Assembly (NCBI GenBank): GCA_022828595.1
Contig: JAKGHH010000005.1
Span: forward strand, 59,949,655-60,013,654
Reading direction: 5' to 3'
DNA: 64,000 bases
From: Nelumbo lutea
Taxonomy: Eukaryota; Streptophyta; Magnoliopsida; Proteales; Nelumbonaceae
The notes beneath the pieces are model-generated. The model was not told the DNA's origin. It saw only the letters and a program-made list of their open reading frames with translations, and did no database searches. Shown here piece after piece: positions 25,797 to 38,505 of the stretch. Position 1 is the stretch's first letter, and the number at the start of each line of letters is the position of its first letter. A program made the translations under genes and the position numbers.

Positions 25797-26005
25797 GGGA
25801 AAATTCTCAATTAGTACCCTGTACTTTGGGCCTAGTGCCACTTTGATCCCCGAACTTTAAAATGTGACAATTCAGTACCTGTCCTTTCAAAACATGACAA
25901 TCCAATACCTGGTGTTAACTAGCTGTTAAACAGTTGTTAAGTGGCATTTGAAAAAGACAAATACACTAGGCCCAAAATACAGGGTACTTATTGGGAAATT
26001 TCCCC
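25797..26005. mobile_element. Mutator-like MITE, about 209 bp
   Basis: Long inverted ends of about 40 bp: the left begins GGGAAAATTCTCAATTAGTA and contains CCCTGTACTTTGGGCC. The right mirrors it, containing GGCCCAAAATACAGGG and ending GGGAAATTTCCCC. The flanks are ATTTTTTTA and TTTTTTTTA, which fit a 9-bp duplication with one mismatch, although a T-rich site is weak evidence. Long ends plus a 9-bp duplication suit a non-autonomous Mutator-like element. Confidence 0.65.
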
Positions 26006-26664
26006 TTTTTTTTACAAAGTGGCCACTCTTTTGAACCCACATGAGAATTCAGAATTCCCTTGCTTGTCACATAGGATTGAGTGAAACTTATCCATTCAAA
26101 ATTAATAAAACCACAAGTCGATGTAGAGATAATAAATTCCTTGATCAGAAAGACAATTATGAAATTCTCTTAACAACGTACATTACTCACCCGACCCTTC
26201 AAGTACCCAGCTCCGGAACCAAGTAATATGATCAGTTTGTCCATCCGTACAGAATTGAGATAAAAAAAGCAAATGGATGCCATCCTCCGCGTAATTACTG
26301 CCGAAGGCCACGGCCTTAATGAGAATAATCGCTCTTGGTCTTTATATCCAATGCCTTCTTGATGGTCATAATTTGATTCCAACTGAATGCTCGCTTGCTA
26401 AAGTTTAAATGATACTGGGAATTTGAGGGCTCATTTGAACAAGGTACTGGTCTTTCTATTGGAAAGAATGATGCATAAGCAGACATCCTTGTGGGTCCAC
26501 GAGTTAATGCATAAATCTGGCACCAAATTAAACAATATACATAAGCTTTAGCATGGAGGGGCATTGCACAATACAGGTCCTAGTGAACTCGGCAATCGTG
26601 ACACAAATATGGACTTGGGCTAAACCATCCACAAGCTTCTATTAGTCATCCAATACTTTCTAGG

Positions 26665-29600
26665 TCACTCTTCCATCTTATCTTCATCCCTTGAACTGTT
26701 TTCAAGTGGCAAATCTGAACCACCATCATTTGCAATATCCACTTGGTTATTCCCCTCTGAATTACTTTCAAGTGTCATGTCCTCGTTATGATTGGTTAGA
26801 CTGTCCATACTCTGAGCTTCACTCTTTGAACCATTGTCGAGCAGAACATCCCCATTTGCAGCAGCAGCACTTGTAGACGAAGTATCAGCCTTACTCACAT
26901 TGTTTGAGGATGTTGAATTTTGATGAGTGTGTTGCAGCAGCTCGTTTGCATCCCAGACTGGTGGGTAAGCAGTATGATAATTGTAGTTGTAGCTCACAAG
27001 TCGTTCCTAGTACCAATGAAAGGAATTAATAATGAGACAATTACCTCTACGATATTCAATTACTCCATCAAATAAAATAAAATAAATGGTCCATGGTGCG
27101 TTTGGCTTTTTTAGGGGTTAGGGGGAGGTCAAGTCTTGGATCCCAGTACTAGAAGAGGTGGCATACCTGATAAACCTCGTGCATTTTTAAGTTGACAAGA
27201 TTAGCCATCTGTTCAACACCATTTATATAATGGATCCTTCCGGTATCCCCAACAGGACGTTCTGTAAAATGAGTATTTTCTTCCAGGTTTAGGGCAAGGA
27301 GGTCAGGTCTCTGAAGCAGAAGCTGAAATGTAGGTTGTAGTTCATAACACTGTTCAAAAAGGGAGCGACGACAAAAGACATATAGACCAAGCCGTGCTCG
27401 AGACATTGCAACAACCAATCTTCTAATATCACGAAGGTGGCCAACGAAACGTGTACGTACAAGAGACAGTAAGATGAAGTCATTTTGCTGCCCTTGAAAT
27501 TTATCGACGGTTGTAACCTATCATGAGAGAAATAAGGTCATCAATGATTACATGAAAAGAAATGTGGTAGAACGTTCATATCCAATAAATTCTGAAAAAT
27601 AGAAAGAATAACAGAATAAACCTCTTTATAATGACTCACCTTGCTAGGGGGACCAATGAAGTCATATGGCACACACCGTCTGTTGATGACATCACGAATC
27701 AGGAACTTCTGGCCATTGTAAGTGGTCAAAATTGAAATCTTACTTGCAGGATAACCTAACAAACGCATGTAAATATAAACACTGACTAGATATTCTGCCT
27801 CTCCTTCATTTTGATAGAACCATGGTGAAGGAGCACTCTCCCCTTTCCCATGGTAATCTGGAACGTTCACCAGCTGATACTCAAACGAGAATCCAGCATT
27901 AGCTTTATGAAAGAAAGCTTGCTCCCGAACATATGGAAGATCACCCAGATCTCGGTACCTCCAGTTGTAAAGTTCTGCTATGCTTGGCCTGGCTCTACCT
28001 TGAGCATTTAGTTCAATATATGGGATACCAAGGCGAACAAACCTCGTGAACAGACTCTGATCCATGTGGCTGTACTTCTGGAAAGCCATGTTCTTGACAA
28101 CCGGAGGCAACTGGTGATGATCACCAATTAATATGCAACGCTTTAGGCGTGCATGACCATCTTCCTGCCTCTGGAGTAGCATTGGAATAAATGTCTCAAT
28201 CTCCAAAATTTGGGCACTTTCTTCCATAAGCAAGTTGTCATACTTAAACTCCAGTTGCAGAAAATCCTTCCTTTTGAGAGCTGCATGAGTGCAAGTCATG
28301 GCTACAACTTTTGCTTGCTTAGTCATCAGATAATTTGCCCGATCAGCTGTTGACTTAAGTAATTCAAATGCCCTACACTCTTCCAACTCCTGGAACATGG
28401 TTTTAAGATGACGGAAGCAACCTTTGGCTGCACGCATGTCTTTCTCAAAGGAATGGCCAGTGAAAACTGGCTGTGGGGTGTTGGAGAAAAACTCCTTAAA
28501 GGGGAAGCGGTCCTTAACAAATGTTGGTTTGTCTTGATTCTGTGCACAAGCAGCCAGAAACTGCTCCCAGCGTGAATACACATGCAGCAACCAAAAATAT
28601 CCAGCAGTTTCACATGTATAGCCTACATCTTCTGGCAATTGAAGCGATCTTGCAAGCCTCTCTACTTCCGCAAGCAGCTCTAAACGCCGAACAAGCATTG
28701 CATTCACACGACCTTGACGGCTGAAATCAAGATCAGTTGCCAGCTCTTGCTCACCTTGACCCAGACGGAGAAGGTATCGAGCAGGAACATCTCTCTGAAA
28801 GTAAAACATGATAGGCTTTTAGAAATTAAGTATCCAAAATTGAATACAGAATTTTAGTTAAGCTTAAACAAAGCATGCTTGTACATAGTTAAGAATTTCA
28901 CAAGGATGGCATTTACAATCTTCTAACTAGTATGCAACAGAATTTAACTTCAAGGGTATTATAGATATTAAAATAAAAAATTAAGAGAGTGTTCGACAAC
29001 ATGGTTGGTTTTCTTTTATCAAAAGAAAAACAATAACCATATCAGCAAAATTATGCTGTTTTGCTGATGTGACAGTTGTTTTTGAAAAGCCATGTCGTCA
29101 AACACCCCCTAAATGATCCAGAAAGACTCCAGTAACAACACCTTAATCTTTCACTCCCAATACCAGGCTCAAATTCCAAGCTGCCTCACCTTCCCTTGGA
29201 GGTGACATTTGGTTTTGAACTTGGTAAAATTATATAACTACAACAAATCTACAGAAAGATAAATTTAACAAGTACACCAAGGCAAGCTAAGATACCTGCA
29301 TTATCTTCTCAAAAAGATCATTCAGAGCCTGATTTGAATGTGTAATTATTAAAGTTCTCTGAGAGGGACAATTATGATAAAGAACATTCAGAATCTGCAC
29401 AGCTGTATCTGTCTTTCCTGTCCCAGGTGGACCTACAACCATTGTTAGTCCCGGCTGAATACCTGAGATGATTGCTCCAACCTGTAATAATTAAAAAAGA
29501 ATCATGATTTTGAGAAAAAAATTAAAATCCGCAAACATATAAAAGATTAACAATTTCAAAGCAAAACCAGTTGCAAAGTAATACTGTTGAGTTTTCTTCA

Positions 29601-32600
29601 AGGGAAAGAACCATTATTATTCACTATTGAAAACTCAACAGTCAACAGTATTATGTTGTCGAAATAATAATATTAGCTTTGGATATATGCATCGTTTCCT
29701 TCAAAACCAAAAACTCCAAGCCTATGTTGTCAAAATCTTGCAATTTACTATAGGGGTTCACAAGTCAATTTGTGAATGCCAAAGGCTCCATTTCAAATCT
29801 TAGCATTGAATCCTATCATCAAAGTCTAACAGCTATTAGAACTAGAAAAAAAAAAAAAAAAAAAAACACTATTAGTACCGAATCCCAAGGGTTCCAGTTC
29901 AACTCAATTTGTGAACCTCAACTCATCCTCTTCTCCTTTTTTTTCTGATCATAGACTGCATATTTTATTAAAATGCAGAAAAGTACAAGAGTTGCAATGG
30001 CAGTTCCGCTACAGAATAAATTTTATTAAAGTACGACTCCTGGAACAGTTCCGTTACAGTAACAATGGCAGCAAGTTGGCCTCCTGCGTGGACACATAGC
30101 AATTGAGGGATTGGAAGGTGGCAAGATGGGTCGACTCCTCAAAACCCAAGCTCCCCATACTTGAAAACCTTAGCTGGGGCTGAGCTACAGCTCAAACAAG
30201 AGAGAGAACCAAAAGACCCCTCCAGAAGCATTTCCCCTTCTCTTTTATAAGACCCAATGTCTTGTTGGAGAAGCCAATTAAAATATTTACATATCCCTAA
30301 AATGTTTCCCTTTCACAAGCAACTCCTTAAGAACAAAACTAACCTCAAATGAACCCCCAAAAGATAACTTTTGTTACAAAAAGATCCAAGAGACCAAAAC
30401 CTAACAGATATGCACCCAACTACCCCTGACCAGAATCTGACTTATAAAATGATGAAAATACCCCTGATCCCTAACTGTCAACAAAGTTACCCAAAAACAA
30501 CAATTTGGGATCCTACTACAAAATACTTTTTTTTTTTTTGCCTCGTCACTCTGTCACTAATGTTTGATATGAAAAATGGCATTTGGCTTGTACATTAACT
30601 GTTCATTTATAATAAGCTAGGAGATAAAAAGGAAACATCACATAGAAATGCCCTCAAGAGTCTGTGGAGTGTCAGATTCTGTCATGCACCCAACACGAAT
30701 ACACCATCCATCTAGAAGAGCCCATACAAAAACATCTCCGACTTGGACCCTTGTTTTTATACTTACCAGCCTAGGACCTTACGTATTACCATTGCACCAT
30801 GAAACAGCTCCAATTGCAGCTATTCAAAACCTTTTAAATAGGTCATCTTTTTATTTTATTTACCATCAACATGCTGGTTGAAGGACCATTCTGTGAATTA
30901 TTAAACCTTGAAGATGAACTTAAGTAAATCATTTGTTGTATATACCATACTAGTAGTAAACTTGGTGGCAGCAATGAGATTTACCTCATTTTCATATTTG
31001 TATGAAGTTTTAGAGATATTTTCAAATTTATCAAACTTTCTAAAAACACCCTACATTATATGATATGATTCATGACTTCTTGTTCAATTTGATACAACAA
31101 TCTTTACAATTTGGTACCTTACAATTATAACTTCTAGAAGCTTATTTTAAACATTGAAGAAAACACATGAATGATTCAATCGCAACCACAATTTATGAAC
31201 CAACAAAAGCAAGACAAAATAGATCCAATTCCAACAATGTGGCAAATGTCCTTAAAAACAGAAAATCTCAAAATACCATATTATTAAAGGGGTGAGATTC
31301 CAAGACCCAATTGTTTGGATACTTCTTTAGTGGAAACCTCAAGACCAAAAGGCATAACCTGAGCTAAAATGCACAGTAAAATGTATGAGATGTTTCGCAT
31401 AATTAAAAGGCTGTTCATTACCTGTGTGGCAGTAAATCTAACAGAGTTCTGCTTTGGCTGATCTTGGGGATATGGACCAGGATCAGGAGGGACATATGCT
31501 TCCACTCTAAGTTCATCCTTCTTAGAAACTGTATCATCCATACCAACATGATTTATGGTAGGTACAATGGACTTTGCATTCCCTGGTAGAGCATGTGGTT
31601 TGCCTTTAAATGCCTTGGGGAGATTTATTCGAAATGGAGGTTTTGGATGCAAGTTCTCTGTCCCATCAGGATTCACAAAGCAAACCTGGACCATAATTCA
31701 GCCAATCAATTAATTTTCCCAGTTACAAAAATTATAAAGCATACAAGGTTATAAATACAATGTGATATAGTTAAAGCCCTAAAGTCACACTATATTACAA
31801 ATGAGACAGGAGTGGCAGGAAGAGAAAAGAACACCTCATAGTTTGGAAAGCTCTCTCTCAAATGATCTGCATCAAGAAACGTGTCCTTGAAGTCTACTGT
31901 TTCTAAAAGATCTGACATGTTTGTCCACTGTGCTGCAGAAGGATCTCCATAGCCCAAAAATATATTGTGCAACCAGTCAGGAACAATACAAGATTCATTC
32001 ATAAGGTCTCTTATTGACTCTAAAATTGCTTTGAAGTTGTTTTCCTTGGGTTTCCTTCTCATGAGTATATTAAATGTCCCATAAATGTCCTCTGCATCCT
32101 TCTTGGCAATGTCAGAAACATCCATGTAATATTGTGCTGTATCTAGGGCAACTGTCACAGTTCGCAGTTCACCTTTAGGAGGTTTCCATTCATCCCTTTT
32201 AATTCTCCCAGTGAAATCATTCATAAGAGTCGCCTCCTCGTCACGTATTTCAATAATTTCACATCCACGAACATATTGAAGCCCAAGCCTTTCTGGAACA
32301 CTTGACTTTTCAGCCTCCTCTGCACTGAGAGGCTCGAAAGAGGGACGAATAGAAAGTAAAAATAGGACATCATGCTCCTTAAGGGCATCCCATTCAGATC
32401 TTATTTGAGCTCTATAACTTGAAATGCTATATGTAACCTCTGCGGTTACAGAAGATGGTTTTACTTCTCCAATGTTTGGTTGCTTTACCTCAGTAATCTT
32501 AAATTCCTTAATAGGCACTGCCATCCTCGACCATCCACGAAAAGCAGTATCTCCCTCATTATTGATGTATGCAAGAAGATGAGGCACAGCTTCCTGAATA

Positions 32601-35600
32601 TCCTCACGAATTTCATATGTTGATTCCAGACGGAAAAGATTGAAATTTCTCAATAGATAGTCATGGAGGGTTAGAAATTGAAGATTAAGCTTTGGAAGAG
32701 CAAGACAGCTTTCACCAGAGTAATTGATGCTTGGTACAAGGCTTTCATCCCACATAACCTGTTCGTTCGGATAGAGAGGAAGAGCATTTATGGCTTCCCT
32801 TTGGGACTGACGCCTCTCAATAAAGGAGACCATGACTTCAATAAGAAAATCTACCCTGTGTGCCCAGGGATCTTCCTTGGACACCAATTTGAGCTGTAGG
32901 TAGAGGAAGGTTGTTAATGAAGAAGCAGAAACAATTAAATGGCTTGACAAAATAATAATAATGCAAAATAATATTCAAAAACAACATGAGAATGCTGCAA
33001 TTTTCTTAAAAGAAAAGGCAAGTGATAATCTGCTTGAAAACATATGCATAACTCATTGCTAGGGACATTACCATCCAAACTTATCTACTTGTATCATTCC
33101 AGGAAGATTCAATGGAAGAATGATCCACTTAAGGCTTTTGTAAGATTGGAATGGTGTAAGTGGCAAAGTTTAAAGCTTGAACTAACAAGCTTACACAAAA
33201 TATTAGCTCAATGAAATTCCTTAAAGATGAGTTAGCACACAATATTTGGCAAAATTCAGGCTTGAACTAAATTATAAAGGGAAAAGTCTTAAATTAAATT
33301 GATTACCACTTCTTATTCTTAGCAGCAAGGTGTTCTGTAGCAAGTATTTCTCTATTACATTAATTTCTTTTTTATATTGGTTACCGCTATAGCATAAGTT
33401 TTTCCTTTCCTTTTTTCTTTGTTTGTTGTGATTCTGACCATTTCATTATTTTTTTCATTTTCTATAAGTGGTTTTCTGAATGTAAAAGGGTCATTACCCA
33501 AAGTTTGTCCCAGCTATCTGGTGTCTTGGGAGGGATGGACTGGATATGGACCTAACCTTTGCCACTTTTTTCACAAAGTGACCATCCTCAGACTTGAAGT
33601 CATGTTTTTGCACTTGCCAGCCCAAGATTTTATCATTACACCAAGAAATGTATTAAGAAAAAATAAGAGAAGCTACTCAGAGTCTCCCAACCACACAACG
33701 GTGGTAGGGTGGGGGGACATGTTTACATTTTATTTATTACCAGAATGAAGGAGATTTTCTTTTTTTTTTTTTTTATTAGTAACAAGACATTACATTGATT
33801 AAAATTTACAATTGTGAAGAAATTCCAATACATAGAAATCCCAACGACGCAAAAACATCAACTACCTCCCTGCCCAACTACAATTCAGTCCAGAAAACCT
33901 GATTTCTATTTACCCCTTGTTTGGCTATCTTGAAAAATGAGGTAGAATGCATGGAGAACTGGTTGTGCAATTCTCCATTTCAATAAAAATTAAAAAACCT
34001 AATGATGGCAGGGAGTGGGCATTGACAAATGTTTATGGATGAAATTCCTACAGAGATAGGATGTTCTTTTGGGAAGAGCTGGGAGCAGTTAGAGGTCTAT
34101 GGGAGGCGCCTTGGTGTTCGGGAAATGAATTTAATGTTTTATGGTTCACAACAGAAATCAGTAACCCCAATCAAAGAATAACTACAAGCATGAGAAACTT
34201 CAATGACTTTGTGGATGACTTTGAATTAAAGGAGATCCCATTGCTACAAGCAGAATACACCTGGTCAAATTTTCAAGAACTTTCAACTTGCTCTAAATTG
34301 GATAGATTTCTGTTCTTGGTGCATTGGGAAGAGATGTAGGAAAATTTAGCTTCTAGAGCCTAGCCTAGAGTAACATCAAATCATTGTTCCATTGTCGTAG
34401 TTCAGGAGCATAGTTGTCAAGACAACACCTAGGCGACAAGACGCCCTTGGAGGCTCGTCTCACCTAATCACCAAGTAGTTTTGTACATTATGTTATAAAA
34501 TCTTTTTATTCTTAATTTTTTCAAATTTTAATTATAAAATAGACATTATTAAACTAAAATATCCATTTTGTGTGTTTATATACTAATTTCTTTTTATTAT
34601 TTTCTTATTTGTTAGGGTTTAATCAATTCAAACATTGCTAAATGCTGCATTGAACCCTCAAAGACTTCAAAACCCAAACCAATAAATAAGAAAGAACTTA
34701 AGATTTCGTCTAATCAACACATTTTCTTCTTCTCATGGATATGTTGATTTTCTTATAACAAAAATAGGGGTTCAACCCCTATATCTTCTGGAATTTTCTT
34801 TTCTTTCTTCTTTTTCTTCTCATAAATATATCGATAATTGTTAAGGAAATATGGTTATGGAATCTACGGAACTACCTTGGAATATTTATTTTCTACTTAA
34901 AAAAATCCATCACCTAGGCATTCGCCCACCTAGGTAACTAGGCGACAAGGCTAGCCACACCTTGGAGCCTTGAAAACTACGCTCAGGAGCTATCATAAGC
35001 AGGCCTTTCGCCCTTCAGGTTTGAAAATATGTTGTTGGAGGATCCTACCTTTGTGGAAAAGATTAAGAGTTGGTGGGGTAAAGTTAGAGGAAGGGGTGTG
35101 AAAAAGGGATGAGGTTCTCTACGAGCTTAAAGAAACTGAAAGAGAAAATTAAAGCTTGGAACAAAGAACAATTTGGGAGAGTGGAGGAAACAAAAAAAAG
35201 AAAATTTCTCCAAGGGTTGTGGAGTTGGATAGTAAAGAAGTCATCAAAGAAATCAGAAGGGAGGAGAGAGAGGAAAAAAGAACTCTAAAGGTTGAACTAG
35301 AAGAATTATTAGGAAATCTCTTGGAGGAAAAAAATCTAGATGCAAATGGCTTGTGGAGGGAGACGAGAACACAAAATTTTTTTTTCACTCAACTAGTGGA
35401 AGAAGAAAATCTGATATCTAGCATTGATGTGGATGGTCAAGAGGTAACCAAGGAAGAGAAAACAGTCAAAGTTTTTGTGGATCATTTTAAGGTCATTTTC
35501 ACCGCTTCTAGGATAAGGAGCTCTAACATACCAGTTCTAGCTTGGGAGCAAATTCAACCTTTATAGCTTTGATCCCCATAAGCCTGGTGAGGAGTCTCTA

Positions 35601-38465
35601 CAAGATAATAGCAAAGGTCTTCGCTGGAAGATTTAAAAAGGTTTTACCTCTAGTGACTTCACAATTCCAAGGTGCTTTCATTTAAGAGAGGCAAATCATT
35701 GATCAAATCTTGGTGGCTAATGAGTGTGTGGCAGTGGGGAGATTAAGGAGGGGAAAATGTTTAGTTTGCAAGTTGGACTTAAAGAAGGCCTAAGATCTAC
35801 TGGATTGGTCTTTCCTTCTTGAAATTCTAGAGAAGATTGGGTTGGGTGCTAGATGGAGGATGTGGATTAAAGGATGCTTAAGCTCTGTACACTACTCAAT
35901 TTTGGTTAATGGAGTAACTACGGATTTTTTTCCAGCTAGTCAATTTTGGTTAAGTAGGATGATAGTTAAGGCTGACCAAGATAGATTCATTGAAGGCTGG
36001 AGGGTAGGAAAAAATGAGGTGGTAGTTACCCACTTGCAGTTTGCAAATGATATAATTTTGTTCTATGAAAAAGGCAATGAAAGTGACTTGAGAAATTTAA
36101 AGGAACTCATAGCTGCAATGAACTTGGGAAAGAGTTGTGTAGCATGGATCAATGTGGAAGCTAGGGAATGAGAAGAGGGACCATTTAGTGAAGTGAGAGC
36201 AAGTAAGTAGACCTAAAGAGCAAGGAGTGCTTGGAATAGGGAATTTAATGTGTAGAAATACAACTCTTGGGCAAATGGCATGGAGGTTATCTGCTTTAAG
36301 AAATCGCCGATGATTGAGGGTAATCGGTTAAGAGGGGTCACTTCCCATTTAAGGGTGGCTGCCAAAATAACCAAGGGGAGAGGGGTAGACAAGATGCGAG
36401 AAGTTTACACATTCAGCAATGGCCGGCTCATGGGAAGGTCTCTGTTAAAGCGAACTCTAGATCCTTCTTTCTGGATTTGGATAGTGAAAGCATGGCAGAG
36501 AGATCAATCTTCCTACAATCTTGCCTAGTAGGAAGTTTCGATTGAAAAAGATTCGAGCTAGAAGATATTCAAAAGTGGTCATCAAGGGTTTGGAACTGCT
36601 CGCACAGGTTGATGTGAGGCATCTTGATAGTGAGAGTTAGGTATTCTTCCTACTCTCAAAGGAAGAAGCTTAGAGAGTTCTAAATACGGGTTTGAGATGT
36701 TTCAAAGAAGCCTTGCTACACCTTGAACCTTGGCCAGAATTGATAGGAGTTTGGTGGAAGAAAGAAGATGTTCCAGCTCATGCCTCTCCTTGGGCAGTTT
36801 GTATTGTAACATCACTTTGTTTCCTTTGAATAAAATACCATTCATTTATCGAAAAAAAAAAAAGATGTTCTAGACCATTTTGGGGTTAAAGTATTTGGAC
36901 TTCTTTACATCTATGGAGCAACGAAATTGGTAGGATGATTGGTGACCTCTGTGGTGGTTTTTTTGGAAGTGGACGATTCAAAGAAGTACAAGGAGTCCTT
37001 TGAATGTATGCAATTGAAGGTTCGTTGGTTGGGTTTACCCCCTCAGTCGGCTAACATAGTGGTAGGTGAAGTGATGTACATAGTCATGATTTGGTTGGAG
37101 ATCAAATCAGAAAGAATGGTGGTTTCAACGGATTATAAAAATGCTATTCCAACTAGCAAGGATTTCACCTCTCGAGTGTTAGCCAGTGTACCGGCAGAAG
37201 GGGAGTTTCGGTCAGTGATGGAGACTACCGAGAAAGGAGGGTCGGTGATCTTCCCCGAAGCTCACTCCGATGACCACCCTACAAAAGTCCACAACCTGTC
37301 AGAAATCAGGAGGAAGAATATTGGAGGAAAGTGGAGAATAGAAAAAGAAGACAAAACCCCAGCCGTAGGTTTCCAAAAAATTCCTACGGCCAAGATAAAA
37401 TTGAGGGTGAGGTGGGAAAGGGCTCAAGGGCAAGGCGGTTTCGAAATTCAAATTTCCTAAATTCTAAAGAGGTTGATGTGGCATTTGTTGATAGGTTGGC
37501 TGAGGCAGTGGTGGATAGAATTCAAAACCAAGTGAGTTCAAAAGAGATGGGCCTAGTAGCACACAACCTTAATAGAAAGGTCGGCCCATGTTGTAACCCA
37601 GGTCCAATCCGATTAAAAAGCCCAGCTAAATCTTTTTGAAAGAAGCCTAGTCCCAACTTTTCCAAAGGAAAAGAAAAATTATCAGCCCACAAGGGTGACC
37701 TAATGTCTGCCTCCTCAGAGTGAAGAGTTCGCAGATGGCAAAGAAGGTTCGAGCTGTTGGGAGAGTTGGACACAAAAGCATTGCAACAGTGATAAAAGCA
37801 TCGAACCTCTTTCCAACAGTGATTTCGCAGGCAAGGGGTGCTCATTTGAGGTAGAAAGGAAGTCCAGCGAGATTCCAAAAGAAGGAGAAAGCTCGGCAGG
37901 TCCAAGGGTTCCCATTCAAACAAAGTCCTTTGCAGAAGTGGTTGGAGGAATAGAAGAACTGAGAAGAAGCTCATGAACAGGGACGGAGATGCAGGAGGGT
38001 TTGGCACAAGTTGTCTCAACTTTAGAGGAAGACGACGTAAAGGAAGCCTTCCTGCCCTTAGATCGGAACAAGACACAGGTGGTATCTGAACCGATTACAG
38101 TCATTCTTCCAGCTGAAGGAGCTCCACAGGCCCATTCACTTCATATGAAAATGAGGTATGTTGAAGAGAATGAAATTTCTAATTGGGTTCTTTCTAAATT
38201 TTTAAGCTTTGGGGGGTTCCTGGGGGTGTCTTTCAAAGGGCTAGATGAGGAAACAAAAGCCCTGCTAGTTGCAATTGAAAACAAGTTTTTAGTGGAAAAA
38301 GGTAAAAAAAACACAAGGCAATCGAAAGAACTACTGGGGTTGGCCTGGGGATTAAATGACAATGCTGGGGGTTCGAGACAAAACAATAAAAACTCAAGAA
38401 GTTAAGAAACGGAAAGGATTAAAGTTTTATCCTCGAATGTTAGAAGTCACTGGTTATAGGTGGTT

Positions 38466-38505
<40 letters not shown>

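Noticed and set aside
29846..29885. Poly(A)-only insertion flanked by CTATTAG repeats
   Set aside because: The 7-bp repeats do not abut the A run symmetrically, and no LINE-tail sequence precedes the A.
38470..38497. Ultra-short LINE insertion like those at 42686 and 43513
   Set aside because: No direct repeat flanks the A run, and the position coincides with a natural lysine-codon run of the endonuclease.
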